From Reyranella sp. (GTDB taxonomy: Bacteria; Pseudomonadota; Alphaproteobacteria; Reyranellales; Reyranellaceae): DNA of 61,581 bases. How positions within the stretch are numbered: position 1 is the first letter of the stretch; every line of letters starts with the position of its first letter. A program made the translations under genes and the position numbers. The stretch lies in the NCBI RefSeq assembly GCF_004297265.1, contig NZ_SCUT01000049.1, positions 1-61,581 of the forward strand, read 5' to 3'. The notes beneath the pieces were generated by a model. That model was not told the origin of the DNA, did no database searches, and saw nothing but the letters and a program-made list of their open reading frames with translations. Shown in pieces: positions 43,831-52,483 of this stretch.

Positions 43831-44931
43831 CTAATCGAACACCACGACGCCGCGCGCGACTTCGCCCGCCATCATGCGCTTGAAGCCCTCGTTGATCTCC
43901 TCGAGCCGGTAGGTGCGGCTGATCAGGCCGTCGATGTTGAGGCGTTTGTTCATGTAGTGGTCGACCAGCACCGGGAAATCGAGGTCGGGCCGCACCGAGC
44001 CGTAGAAGGTGCCGCTCATCGTCTTCTCGGCGAACACCATCATCATCGGCGAATACTGCGCCTTCACCGTGGCCGCCGAGATGCCGACCGCAACGGCGTG
44101 GCCGCCCGGCGCCAGCGCGTCGAAGGCCAGCGCCTGCGTCCGGTCGATCGACACCGCGTCGAAGGAATAGTCGACGCCGAGGCCGCCGGTGATCTCCTTC
44201 ACCTTCTTCACCGGGTCGTTGTCGGTCGCGGTGTTGACGGTATGGGTCGCGCCGAAGGTCCTGGCCATCTCGAGCTTGTTGTCGAGGATGTCGGCCGCGA
44301 TGATCTTGGAGGCGCCGGAGAGCATGGCGCCCTGCACGGCATTGAGGCCGACGCCGCCGCAGCCGATCACCAGCACGGTCGAACCGGCCTCGATCTTCGC
44401 ATGGCGCGTCACGGCGCCCACGCCGGTCGCCACGCAGCAGCCGACGAGGGCCGCCTGCGGCCACGGCATGTCCTTGCGGATCGGGATCACCATCTCCTCA
44501 GGAACCACCACCTCCTCGGCGAAGGTGCCGATGCGGGCCATCTGGTTGATGCCCTCGCCCTTGTGCTTCAGCCGCAGGGTGCCGTCGTACTGCGATCCCG
44601 GCGGCACAGCGGCGCGGCCGATGCAGAGCACGGTGCGGCCCTGGGTGCAGTAGCGGCAACGCCCGCAGTGCGGGCGGAACGAGAAGATCACGTGGTCGCC
44701 CGGCTTCACCGTGGTGACGCCCGGCCCGCATTCCAGGATCTCGCCGGCCGCTTCGTGGCCGGGCACGATCGGCATCGGCGACGGCCAGTCGCCGTTCATG
44801 ATGTGCCAGTCGCTCTGGCAGACACCCGACGCCTTCATCTTGACGCGCACTTCCATCGCCTTCGGCGGGTCGAGCTCGCATTCGACGACCTGCAGCGGCT
44901 CGTTGGGCTTGAACAGAACGGCGGCCTTCAT
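43831..44931 (-). CDS. Zinc-dependent alcohol dehydrogenase (class III type)
   Basis: NAD-dependent medium-chain dehydrogenase, 366 residues. Catalytic zinc ligands: Cys in GVCQSDWH, GHEAAGEI, and GCCVATGVGAV; the structural zinc loop is HCGRCRYCTQGRTVLC with four cysteines. The Rossmann signature is VIGCGGVGLNAVQGA. The layout (CQSDWH, GHEAAG) is the one seen in class III or aryl/allylic alcohol dehydrogenases. ATG 44931 is 43 bases from the divergent SDR start at 44975. Substrate unknown; an aromatic or fatty alcohol is possible. Confidence 0.92.
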   Translation of the reverse strand: MKAAVLFKPNEPLQVVECELDPPKAMEVRVKMKASGVCQSDWHIMNGDWPSPMPIVPGHEAAGEILECGPGVTTVKPGDHVIFSFRPHCGRCRYCTQGRTVLCIGRAAVPPGSQYDGTLRLKHKGEGINQMARIGTFAEEVVVPEEMVIPIRKDMPWPQAALVGCCVATGVGAVTRHAKIEAGSTVLVIGCGGVGLNAVQGAMLSGASKIIAADILDNKLEMARTFGATHTVNTATDNDPVKKVKEITGGLGVDYSFDAVSIDRTQALAFDALAPGGHAVAVGISAATVKAQYSPMMMVFAEKTMSGTFYGSVRPDLDFPVLVDHYMNKRLNIDGLISRTYRLEEINEGFKRMMAGEVARGVVVFD

Positions 44932-44974
44932 TGAATTTCCTCCCGAAAGGTTGGCGGCACTATATCATCGCGCC

Positions 44975-45733
44975 ATGAGCAAAACCCTCCTGATCACCGG
45001 CGGCGCCTCGGGCATCGGCGCCGAGACCGCCCGCCGCGCCGGCGCGCGCGGCTATCGTGTCGCAATCAACTATCGAAGCCGCGATGCCCAGGCCAAAGCC
45101 GTGGTCGCAGACATCGAGGCCAAGGGTGGCCAGGCGATCGCCCTGCCCGGCGACATGGCGCATGAGGCCGACATCGTCCGCCTGTTCGAGGAGACCGAGC
45201 GCGCGCTCGGGCCCGTCACGCACCTGGTCAACAGCGCCGGAATCGACCCCAGCCGTGGTCGCATCGACGAGTATGAGCGCGAAGTGATCGCCAATCTGTT
45301 TGCGGTGAACGTCATCGGCCTGATGCTCTGCTGCCGCGAGGCAACCCGACGCATGTCGAGCCGGCATGACGGCAGGGGCGGCGCCATCGTGAACGTCTCG
45401 TCCATGGCGGCGACGCTGGGCGGACGCCGCGGCGCGTCGGCCTATGCCGCAACGAAGGGCGCGGTCGATGCCTTCACCAAGGGCTTTGCGCGGGAAGTCG
45501 CCGCCGAGGGCATCCGGGTCAACGCGATCCGCCCCGGTCCGGTGATGACCGAAATGACGGAGGGGCGTCTCAACGAGCCGGGCGTCCTCGCCGCCGTCGC
45601 CGCGTCGCTTCCGATCCAGCGCATCGGCGAGGCGCATGAGATTGCTGAAGCGATCCTGTGGCTGCTATCGGACGAGGCCTCCTTCATCACCGGTGCGATG
45701 CTCGACGCCTCGGGTGGGGGCTACATCATCTAG
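44975..45733 (+). CDS. SDR oxidoreductase, first of a tandem pair
   Basis: Short-chain dehydrogenase of 252 residues, NAD(P)-binding TGGASGIGAE, NSAG, catalytic Ser in NVSSMAATLGG, Tyr-x-x-x-Lys in SAYAATKGA and a C-terminal SFITGAMLDASGGGYII. Length normal. The next gene, 38 bases downstream, is nearly the same protein. Divergent from the alcohol dehydrogenase. The two may act on the same class of keto or hydroxy compounds as the dehydrogenase cluster upstream. Substrate unknown. Confidence 0.9.
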   Translation: MSKTLLITGGASGIGAETARRAGARGYRVAINYRSRDAQAKAVVADIEAKGGQAIALPGDMAHEADIVRLFEETERALGPVTHLVNSAGIDPSRGRIDEYEREVIANLFAVNVIGLMLCCREATRRMSSRHDGRGGAIVNVSSMAATLGGRRGASAYAATKGAVDAFTKGFAREVAAEGIRVNAIRPGPVMTEMTEGRLNEPGVLAAVAASLPIQRIGEAHEIAEAILWLLSDEASFITGAMLDASGGGYII

Positions 45734-45771
45734 GGCGGGCTTCAGGCCCCACGACACGATACGATCGGCCC

Positions 45772-46530
45772 ATGAACAAGACCCTCCTGATCACCGGCGG
45801 CGCCTCGGGCATCGGCGCCGAGACCGCCCGCCAGGCCGCGACGCTTGGCTATCGCATCGCCATCAACTACCGAACCCGCGACACGCAGGCCAAGAAAGTG
45901 GTGGCCGACATCGAAGCCAGGGGCGGCAAGGCCATCGCCCTGCCCGGCGACCTGGCGCGCGAGGCCGACATCGTCCGCCTGTTCGCAGAAACCGAGACGG
46001 CGCTGGGGCCGATCACCCATCTGGTCAACAGCGCCGGCACCAATGGGCGACGCGGCCGGGTCGACGAATACGATGCCGAGGTGTTGGCCAATCTGTTCGC
46101 CACCAACGTCGCCGGCCTGATGCTGTGCTGCCGCGAGGCGGCGAAGCGCATGTCGACGCGGCATGGCGGCAAGGGCGGCTCGATCGTCAACGTCTCGTCG
46201 ATGGCGGCGACGCTCGGCGGACGGCTGGGCTCCTCCGCCTATGCGGCCAGCAAGGGCGCCGTCGACGCCTTCACCAAGGGCTTTGCCCGCGAGGTCGCGG
46301 CGGAGGGCATCCGCGTGAACTCGCTGCGGCCGGGCATGGTGCTGACCGAGATGACCGAGGGACGGCTGAAGGACCAGGCTTTCCGCGCCAGCATCGAGGC
46401 ATCGATTCCGATGGGCCGGGTCGGCACCTCGGCCGAGATCGCCCGGGCGGTCCTGTGGCTCCTGTCGGACGAATCGTCCTTCATCACCGGCGCGATGCTC
46501 GATGCGTCGGGGGGCGGTTACATCATTTAA
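45772..46530 (+). CDS. SDR oxidoreductase, second of a tandem pair
   Basis: Same length (252) and motifs as the gene at 44975 (TGGASGIGAETARQ, NVSSMAATLGG, SAYAASKGA, SFITGAMLDASGGGYII). The two proteins align without gaps and I estimate about three quarters identical residues; the first 50 bases of the reading frames are almost the same. Differences cluster in residues 20-60 and 195-215, the substrate-side region, so the copies may differ in substrate. A palindromic element follows. This looks like an old tandem duplication. Confidence 0.9.
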   Translation: MNKTLLITGGASGIGAETARQAATLGYRIAINYRTRDTQAKKVVADIEARGGKAIALPGDLAREADIVRLFAETETALGPITHLVNSAGTNGRRGRVDEYDAEVLANLFATNVAGLMLCCREAAKRMSTRHGGKGGSIVNVSSMAATLGGRLGSSAYAASKGAVDAFTKGFAREVAAEGIRVNSLRPGMVLTEMTEGRLKDQAFRASIEASIPMGRVGTSAEIARAVLWLLSDESSFITGAMLDASGGGYII

Positions 46531-46560
46531 GACGCCTGCCGCTCCGAGTTGCTCTGCACC

Positions 46561-46670
46561 ACCTCATCCTGAGGAGGCCCGAAGGGCCGTCTCGAAGGAT
46601 GGGCAACGGACGTGGTGCGCGTGCCCATCCTTCGAGACGCGCTCCTGCGGAGCGCTCCTCAGGATGAGGG
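46561..46670. repeat. Palindromic dispersed element (CCTGAGGAG family)
   Basis: Arms 46562-46604 and 46623-46669 are inverted repeats of about 43-47 bases with a small loop; they share CCTCATCCTGAGGAG and CGTCTCGAAGGATGGGC. The same signature is present at 42529-42640. It fills the gap between the SDR gene and the ilvC terminator. A direct repeat is not seen around this copy. Confidence 0.75.
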
Positions 46671-46696
46671 TGTTCGTTGACGATCGAGTCAAACAA

Positions 46697-46720
46697 AAAC
46701 GGGCCCCGAAGGGCCCGTTT
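46697..46720 (-). terminator. Rho-independent terminator of ilvC
   Basis: AAACGGGCCC and GGGCCCGTTT form a 10-bp stem with loop CGAA (46701-46714 core); on the minus strand the stem is followed by TTTGTTT. It lies 19 bases after the ilvC stop (46739). Confidence 0.9.
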
Positions 46721-46738
46721 CCATGTCGCGCGTAGTGC

Positions 46739-47758
46739 TTAGTTCTTGGCCTTGTCGACCAGCGCCTTTTCCTTGATCCACGGCATCATGCCGCGCAGCT
46801 TCTCGCCGATCTCCTCGATCGGGTGCTCGGACATGCGCTTGCGCATCGCCTTGAACGAGGCCTGGTTGACCTTGTTCTCCAGCATCCAGTCGCGGGCGAA
46901 GCGGCCCGACTGGATGTCGTCGAGAACGCGCTTCATCTCGGCCTTGGTCTCCGCCGTCACGATGCGCGGGCCCGAACGGTACTCGCCGTACTCGGCGGTG
47001 TTGGAGATCGAGTAGTTCATGTTGGCGATGCCGCCCTCGAAGATGAGGTCGACGATCAGCTTCACCTCGTGCAGGCACTCGAAGTACGCCATCTCCGGCG
47101 CGTAGCCCGCCTCGACCAGCGTCTCGTAGCCGGCCTTGATCAGCTCGACGAGGCCGCCGCACAGCACGACCTGCTCGCCGAACAGGTCGGTCTCGCACTC
47201 TTCCTTGAACGAGGTCTCGATGGTGCCGGCGCGACCGCCGCCCACCGCCGACGAGTAGCTGAGCGCGATCTCGAGCGCGTTGCCCGAGGAGTTCTGCGCC
47301 ACCGCCACCAGGCAGGGCACGCCGCCGCCGCGGACATACTCGGAGCGCACGGTGTGGCCCGGGCCCTTCGGCGCGATCATGAACACGTCGAGGTCAGCGC
47401 GCGGCGTCAGCAGGTTGAAGTGGACGTTGAGGCCGTGCGCGAAGGCGAGCGCCGCACCCTGCTTCATGTTGGCGGCGAGATCGGCGTTGTAGATGTCCGA
47501 CTGCAGCTCGTCCGGGGTCAGCATCATCACGATGTCGGCCCACTTGGCGCCTTCGGCCGGGCTCATCACCGTGAAGCCTGCGCCCTCGGCCTTCTTGATC
47601 GTGGCCGAACCGGGCTTCAGCGCGATGCGCACGTCCTTCACGCCCGAATCGCGGAGGTTCATGGCGTGGGCATGACCCTGGCTGCCGTAGCCGACGATCA
47701 GGACCTTCTTGCCCTTGATCAGGTTCACGTCGGCATCACGATCGTAGTAGACACGCAT
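46739..47758 (-). CDS. ilvC: Ketol-acid reductoisomerase
   Basis: Converts acetolactate or acetohydroxybutyrate to dihydroxy acids in valine, leucine and isoleucine synthesis, with NADPH and Mg2+. Class I size, 339 residues. The Rossmann loop is VGYGSQGHAHAMNLRDSG, metal and substrate residues lie in EECETDLFGEQVVLCGG and CLHEVKLIVDLI. The start ATG 47758 is preceded by AGGAGG ten bases away; the longer frame to 48052 is only an extension. It ends in a strong terminator. It lies in the same strand as ilvI and ilvH but is separated by the lipoprotein gene on the other strand. Confidence 0.98.
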   Translation of the reverse strand: MRVYYDRDADVNLIKGKKVLIVGYGSQGHAHAMNLRDSGVKDVRIALKPGSATIKKAEGAGFTVMSPAEGAKWADIVMMLTPDELQSDIYNADLAANMKQGAALAFAHGLNVHFNLLTPRADLDVFMIAPKGPGHTVRSEYVRGGGVPCLVAVAQNSSGNALEIALSYSSAVGGGRAGTIETSFKEECETDLFGEQVVLCGGLVELIKAGYETLVEAGYAPEMAYFECLHEVKLIVDLIFEGGIANMNYSISNTAEYGEYRSGPRIVTAETKAEMKRVLDDIQSGRFARDWMLENKVNQASFKAMRKRMSEHPIEEIGEKLRGMMPWIKEKALVDKAKN

Positions 47759-47933
47759 AGGGGCCAATCCTCCTGGCAGCTGCTTCTTGCAAAGAACGGG
47801 GGTTAGTAGACAACCCGGCTCGCAAAAACCAGCCTCGAATCCCGTCTTATCGCATGTCCCCCTTGCGCTTCTACATATGGTATGCGTGACGGAGGGTGAC
47901 CCAAGCCCCGCAGATCCCCGAGGAAAGCCCGCT

Positions 47934-48488
47934 ATGTCCCTTCGCTCCGCCTTCGTCCCCGCGTCCGCCATTGCGCCATTGGCTCTGGTGCTGGTTGCCT
48001 GCTCCCAGCCCTCCGACGCCCCGACGAACCCGGCCACCCCGATGCCGGGCATCGACTACGCCGTGGAGAATTCGACGGTGCATGGCGCGGCACGGGCGAT
48101 GCGCAACCATACCTGGATGTGGACCCGCGGCCCCGGCCCGGTCCAGATCCACTACTCGACGGCGGACGGCCGAGACCTGGTCTGGATGGTCGGCCAGCGC
48201 CGCATCTTCCAGGGCGAATGGATGGTCCAGAACACCAGCGATTCGAGCGGCCAGCAGATCACCCAGATCTGCCTGCGCTACCCGGGCGTGAATTACGGCG
48301 GGCTGAGCGCCACGCTGACCTGCCGCCCGGCCGGCACCTTCCTGGGCGAGATGCAGCAGCGCGAGGGCGGCGACCCCCTGCAGATGAACGGCCGCACCCA
48401 GGCGCTGTTCGTGATCGACAAGCCGCCGGCCAACCTGGCCGAGATCGAGGGCCGCGTCGCCTCGATCAAGGGCCTGTCCAACTACTAG
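47934..48488 (+). CDS. Hypothetical lipoprotein
   Basis: Unrecognised 184-residue protein with a lipoprotein signal ending in LVAC (Cys23). The mature part contains GADYAVENSTVH-like and WTRGPGPVQIHYSTADGRDLVWM, with two cysteines that could form a disulfide (ICLRY and LTCRP). AGGAAAG lies six bases before ATG 47934. It is divergent from ilvC and its stop overlaps the LysE stop tail to tail (CTAG). A role as outer-membrane or periplasmic lipoprotein is the only inference. Confidence 0.7.
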   Translation: MSLRSAFVPASAIAPLALVLVACSQPSDAPTNPATPMPGIDYAVENSTVHGAARAMRNHTWMWTRGPGPVQIHYSTADGRDLVWMVGQRRIFQGEWMVQNTSDSSGQQITQICLRYPGVNYGGLSATLTCRPAGTFLGEMQQREGGDPLQMNGRTQALFVIDKPPANLAEIEGRVASIKGLSNY

Positions 48489-49105
48489 CGGTCGAGCGCC
48501 AGCTTCAGGCCCAACAGCGCCAGCGCGCCACCCATGAACCGGTCGAGCCAGAGCTTGGTTCGCCGGTAGAAGGCGCGCGCGGTCTCGCCCGAGAAGAGCA
48601 GCGCCAAGAGCGCGAACCAGCAGAATTCGTTGATTGCCACGATGGTGAGCACCGTGGCGTCCATCCAGGCCGGCGGCTGGGCGGGCAGCAGCGAGACGAA
48701 GATGCTGCCCATGAACACCATGACCTTGGGATTGCTGAGCTGCAGCAGCAGCGCCTTCAGGAAACCCTGCCAGACGCCGGCACGCACTGCGGCGGGATCG
48801 GCCTCCGGCAACGGCGCACCGGCATGGCGCAACAGCATGAAGGCGAGATAGAGGAGGTAGATCGCGCCGCCGATCCGGAAGGCGACGTACAGCCACTCGA
48901 AGCGCGCGAACAGGATCTGCAGGCCGTAGAGCGCGGCCGCCGCCCAGGCGAGCGCGCCCAGCATCATGGCGAAGGCCGCCAGCAGGCCGGCACGGCGGCC
49001 CGAGACGGCCGCCGTCTGGATGACGAGGACCGTCGACGGGCCGGGGCTCGCCACCGCAAGCAGATGGACGACCGCGAGCCCGGCGAGGGCCGCGACGTAC
49101 TCCAC
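48485..49105 (-). CDS. LysE-family amino acid exporter
   Basis: Inner-membrane exporter of the LysE/RhtB family, 206 residues with six hydrophobic segments and the N-terminal ASPGPSTVLVIQTA motif, GLLAAFAMMLGAL, and NPKVMVFMGSIFVSLLPAQ, characteristic of the family. Start is GTG 49105, two bases after the ilvH stop, so it belongs to the ilvI-ilvH transcript. Export of branched-chain or related amino acids (homoserine, lysine, threonine) is expected from family; the operon position points to branched-chain amino acids. Confidence 0.9.
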   Translation of the reverse strand: MEYVAALAGLAVVHLLAVASPGPSTVLVIQTAAVSGRRAGLLAAFAMMLGALAWAAAALYGLQILFARFEWLYVAFRIGGAIYLLYLAFMLLRHAGAPLPEADPAAVRAGVWQGFLKALLLQLSNPKVMVFMGSIFVSLLPAQPPAWMDATVLTIVAINEFCWFALLALLFSGETARAFYRRTKLWLDRFMGGALALLGLKLALDR

Positions 49106-49107
49106 GC

Positions 49108-49617
49108 CTAGAGCGCCTCGCCGCCGCGCGACATGGCGACGATGCCGGTGCGCACGACGTCGACCAGCCCGAGGTTCTCCATCAGGCCGACGAAGGTCTG
49201 GACCTTGTCGGTGTTGCCGGTGACCTCGAAGACGAAGGAATCGGACTTGGCGTCGATCACCTTGGCACGGAACACGTCGGCGAGGCGCAGTGCCTCGACG
49301 CGCTTTTCGCCGACGCCCTTCACCTTCACCAGTGCCAGTTCGCGCTCGATATGCGGGCCCTCGACCGTGAGGTCGCGCACGCGATAGACCGGCACCAGGC
49401 GATCGAGCTGCGCCTTGATCTGCTCGATGATCATCGGCGTGCCCTTGGTCACGATGGTGATGCGCGACTGGCTTTCCTGGGCGTTGGTCTCCGCGACGGT
49501 CAGGCTCTCGATGTTGTAGCCGCGGCCGGAGAACAGACCGACCACGCGCGCCAGGATGCCCGGCTCGTTGGCCACCAGCACGGAGATGGTATGGGCGACG
49601 ATCGTATCCTTGCTCAC
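49108..49617 (-). CDS. ilvH: Acetolactate synthase small (regulatory) subunit
   Basis: Regulatory ACT-domain subunit that confers valine feedback inhibition. 169 residues; SVLVANEPGILARVVGLFSGRGYNIESLTVAET is the ACT domain signature, followed by the C-terminal domain with LALVKV and VVRTGIVAMSRG. Start GTG 49617 overlaps the ilvI stop (GTGA). Followed by the LysE gene. Confidence 0.97.
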   Translation of the reverse strand: MSKDTIVAHTISVLVANEPGILARVVGLFSGRGYNIESLTVAETNAQESQSRITIVTKGTPMIIEQIKAQLDRLVPVYRVRDLTVEGPHIERELALVKVKGVGEKRVEALRLADVFRAKVIDAKSDSFVFEVTGNTDKVQTFVGLMENLGLVDVVRTGIVAMSRGGEAL

Positions 49618-51386
49618 ACCAGCACCATGCCTTCTTCCGACACCTTCGCGGACTGCTTGTCGTCCGGACCCAGCAGCATCTCGTTATGCGCCGCCCCCGA
49701 CGGGATCATCGGGAAGCAATTCTCCTTCTCGTCGACGATGACGTCGACGATGACGGGATGCTTCAGCTCGATCATCTCCTTGATCGTGTCGTCGAGCTTG
49801 TCCGGATCCTCGCAGCGCAGGCCCCTGGCGCCGAACGCATCGGCGACCTTCACGAAGTCGGGCAGAGATTCCGAATAGCTTTCGGAATAGCGGCCGCCAT
49901 GCAGCAATTCCTGCCACTGCCGGACCATGCCCATGTAGTGGTTGTTCAGCACGAAGATCTTCACCGGCAGGCGGTACTGCGCCGCCGTCGAGAGCTCCTG
50001 GATGTTCATCAGGATCGAGGCTTCGCCCGCCACGTCGATGACCAGCGCCTCGGGATGGGCGATCTGCACGCCCAGCGCCGCCGGGAAGCCGTAGCCCATG
50101 GTGCCGAGGCCGCCCGAGGTCATCCAGCGGTTGGGCTGCTCGAACTTCAGGAACTGCGCCGCCCACATCTGGTGCTGGCCCACTTCGGTCGTGATGTAGT
50201 GGTCCTTGTCCTTGATGTGGTGATAGAGCCGCTCGAGTGCGAACTGCGGCTTGATCACCTTGTTGTTCGGCTTGTAGGCGAGGCAGTTGCGCGCGCGCCA
50301 AGTATCGATCTGGGCCCACCACGCCTTCAGCGCCTTCTGGTCGACCTTGGGCTGTTTCGCCTTCCAGGCCTTCACCAGCTCTTCCAGGACGATGCCGGCA
50401 TCGCCCACGATGGCGAGGTCGACACGAACGTTCTTGTTGATCGACGACGGGTCGATATCGACGTGGATCTTCTTCGAGCCCGGAGAGAACTTCGTCAGGT
50501 TGCCGGTGATGCGGTCGTCGAAGCGCGCGCCGATGTTGATCATCACGTCGCAGCCGTGCATCGCCAGGTTGGCTTCGTAGGTGCCGTGCATGCCCAGCAT
50601 GCCGAGGAACTGCTTGTCCGACGCCGGAAACGAGCCGAGGCCCATCAGCGTGTTGGTGACCGGATAACCCGTGAGATGCACGAACTGGGTCAGCAGCTTC
50701 GACGCCTTGGGGCCGGCATTGATGATGCCGCCGCCGGCATAGAACACCGGGCGCTTGGCCCCCGCGATCATCTCGATCGCCTGCTCGATCTTCTTCGGAT
50801 CGGGCTGGGTCTGCGGCCGGTAACTCTTGTGCGTCACCGCGACCTTGGGCGGCGCCACATACTCGTGCTTGTTCATGAGCACGTCCTTGGGCAGGTCGAT
50901 GACGACCGGGCCCGGACGGCCGGAGCGCGCTACGTAGAAGGCCTCGTGGACCGAACGCGCGAGGTCGCCCACCGACTTCACCAGGTAATTATGCTTAGTG
51001 CAGGGGCGCGTGATGCCGGTCGTGTCGGCTTCCTGGAAGGCGTCGTTGCCGATCAGGTGGGTCGGCACCTGGCCGGTCAGGCAGACGATGGGGATCGAAT
51101 CCATCAGCGCGTCCGTGAGGCCGGTCACGGCGTTGGTCGCGCCGGGGCCCGACGTCACCAGCACCACGCCGACCTTGCCGGTCGAGCGTGCATAGCCTTC
51201 GGCCGCATGCACGGCCGCCTGCTCGTGGCGCACCAGCACATGGCGGAGCCGGTTCTGCTTGAAGAGCGAATCGTAGATCGGAAGGACGGCACCGCCGGGA
51301 TAGCCGAAGACGACCTCGACTTCCTCGTCGATCAGGGCTTTCACCAACAGATCGGCGCCGGTCGTGGCGGACTCCTCGGGCTTCAT
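49614..51386 (-). CDS. ilvI: Acetolactate synthase large (catalytic) subunit
   Basis: Thiamine-diphosphate enzyme condensing pyruvate to acetolactate (or with 2-ketobutyrate). 590 residues. N-terminal VFGYPGGAVLPIYD and the catalytic Glu in RHEQAAVHAAEGYARSTGKVGV, LVTSGPGATNAVTGL, and the ThDP-binding GDA...N motif region DVAGEASILMNIQELSTA with NNHYMGMVRQWQ. The start ATG 51386 follows AAGGAG nine bases before; a longer frame to 51419 is open. It heads the ilvI-ilvH-lysE transcript. miaA is upstream on the same strand. Confidence 0.97.
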   Translation of the reverse strand: MKPEESATTGADLLVKALIDEEVEVVFGYPGGAVLPIYDSLFKQNRLRHVLVRHEQAAVHAAEGYARSTGKVGVVLVTSGPGATNAVTGLTDALMDSIPIVCLTGQVPTHLIGNDAFQEADTTGITRPCTKHNYLVKSVGDLARSVHEAFYVARSGRPGPVVIDLPKDVLMNKHEYVAPPKVAVTHKSYRPQTQPDPKKIEQAIEMIAGAKRPVFYAGGGIINAGPKASKLLTQFVHLTGYPVTNTLMGLGSFPASDKQFLGMLGMHGTYEANLAMHGCDVMINIGARFDDRITGNLTKFSPGSKKIHVDIDPSSINKNVRVDLAIVGDAGIVLEELVKAWKAKQPKVDQKALKAWWAQIDTWRARNCLAYKPNNKVIKPQFALERLYHHIKDKDHYITTEVGQHQMWAAQFLKFEQPNRWMTSGGLGTMGYGFPAALGVQIAHPEALVIDVAGEASILMNIQELSTAAQYRLPVKIFVLNNHYMGMVRQWQELLHGGRYSESYSESLPDFVKVADAFGARGLRCEDPDKLDDTIKEMIELKHPVIVDVIVDEKENCFPMIPSGAAHNEMLLGPDDKQSAKVSEEGMVLV

Positions 51387-51497
51387 CACAGCGATCTCCT
51401 TCTGACAAATGTGCCGCAAAACGGGGGTTTTGCGGCGCGGCGGAACATAGGGGCCGGGTTTGGGCCGGTCAATCGAAAACGACCGAAACGCAAAGTT

Positions 51498-52433
51498 TCA
51501 GGCGTCCAGATTGTCCAAATATTTCTCAATCTGACCTAATACTTGATCAACCCTCGGATCAAACACCAGATCTGGTGTTATCTGATGCCGAAACCACGTC
51601 ATCTGGCGTTTGGCGTATTGCCGAGTGTGGTCGATACCGACCCTCCGGACCTCCTCGAGCGCCATTTCCCCTCGGAAATGGCGGAAGAACTCCGGGGCGC
51701 CATGCGCCTTGAGGCCCGGCCATGCCGGATCGGGATGCCGGTCGAAGACGGCGCGAACTTCGGCTTCCACGCCCTGGGCCAGCATGACGTCGAAGCGACG
51801 CTCGATCCGCTCCCGTAGCCAGGCGCGGTCGGGCGACAGCAGCACCGTCGCGAACCGCCAGGGCGCTCCCGAGGCCTCGCCTTCCTGCCAGTCGCTGAGC
51901 GGCCGGCCGGTCGCCTGCCACACCTCCCAGGCCCGCACATGGCGCTGGCGGTCGCCGGGCTTCAGCCGGGCAACGATGTCGCGGTCGTGGACCTCCAGGC
52001 GCGCGCGAAAGGCATCGGCCCCGAGTGCGGCCCAGTCGGCGTTCGCCTGCTCGCGCAGCCCGGCGGGGACCTCGGGGATGGTCGCAATGCCCTTCATCAG
52101 GGTGCGCAAATAGAGGCCCGAGCCGCCGCACAGGATTGGAACGCGGCCCGCCTCCAGGGTGCGCTCGATCTCGGCGGTGGCCATCGTGCGCCAGCGCGCG
52201 GCCGATACGGCCTCGCTGAGCGGCAGCACGCCGTAGAGCGCGTGTGGCGCCCGCGCCCGCTCCTCCTGAGCCGGCTGCGCCGTCAGGATCGGGAAGGCGT
52301 CATAGGTCTGCATCGCATCGGCATTGATCACCGTGCCGCCCCGACGTTCGGCGAGCGCCAGCGCCAGCGCCGACTTGCCGCTGGCAGTCGGTCCGGTGAC
52401 GACGATGACGGAGGGTCTCGCTTGCGAAATCAT
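51498..52433 (-). CDS. miaA: tRNA dimethylallyltransferase
   Basis: Adds the isopentenyl group to A37 of tRNAs reading codons that start with U, cytosolic. 311 residues. P-loop GPTASGKSALAL, INADAMQTYDAF, GGSGLYLRTLMKG and the core R-x-x-R-RQ region GDRQRHVRAWEVWQATGRPL. The start ATG 52433 begins the P-loop region correctly; the frame to 52517 is an extension. It is divergent from serB with 50 bases between. Normal length. Confidence 0.96.
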   Translation of the reverse strand: MISQARPSVIVVTGPTASGKSALALALAERRGGTVINADAMQTYDAFPILTAQPAQEERARAPHALYGVLPLSEAVSAARWRTMATAEIERTLEAGRVPILCGGSGLYLRTLMKGIATIPEVPAGLREQANADWAALGADAFRARLEVHDRDIVARLKPGDRQRHVRAWEVWQATGRPLSDWQEGEASGAPWRFATVLLSPDRAWLRERIERRFDVMLAQGVEAEVRAVFDRHPDPAWPGLKAHGAPEFFRHFRGEMALEEVRRVGIDHTRQYAKRQMTWFRHQITPDLVFDPRVDQVLGQIEKYLDNLDA

Positions 52434-52483
52434 GGGCCGGCGCACTGTTTGCAAATCCGCGACCCCGCCGCTAGAGCCGGGGC

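Noticed and set aside
47759..47933. Leader-peptide attenuator or T-box upstream of ilvC
   Set aside because: No run of Val, Leu or Ile codons in a short frame and no T-box-like sequence or terminator in the 175 bases.
49686..51539. 617-codon open frame antisense to ilvI
   Set aside because: Same artefact; ilvI has full thiamine-enzyme motifs on the other strand.
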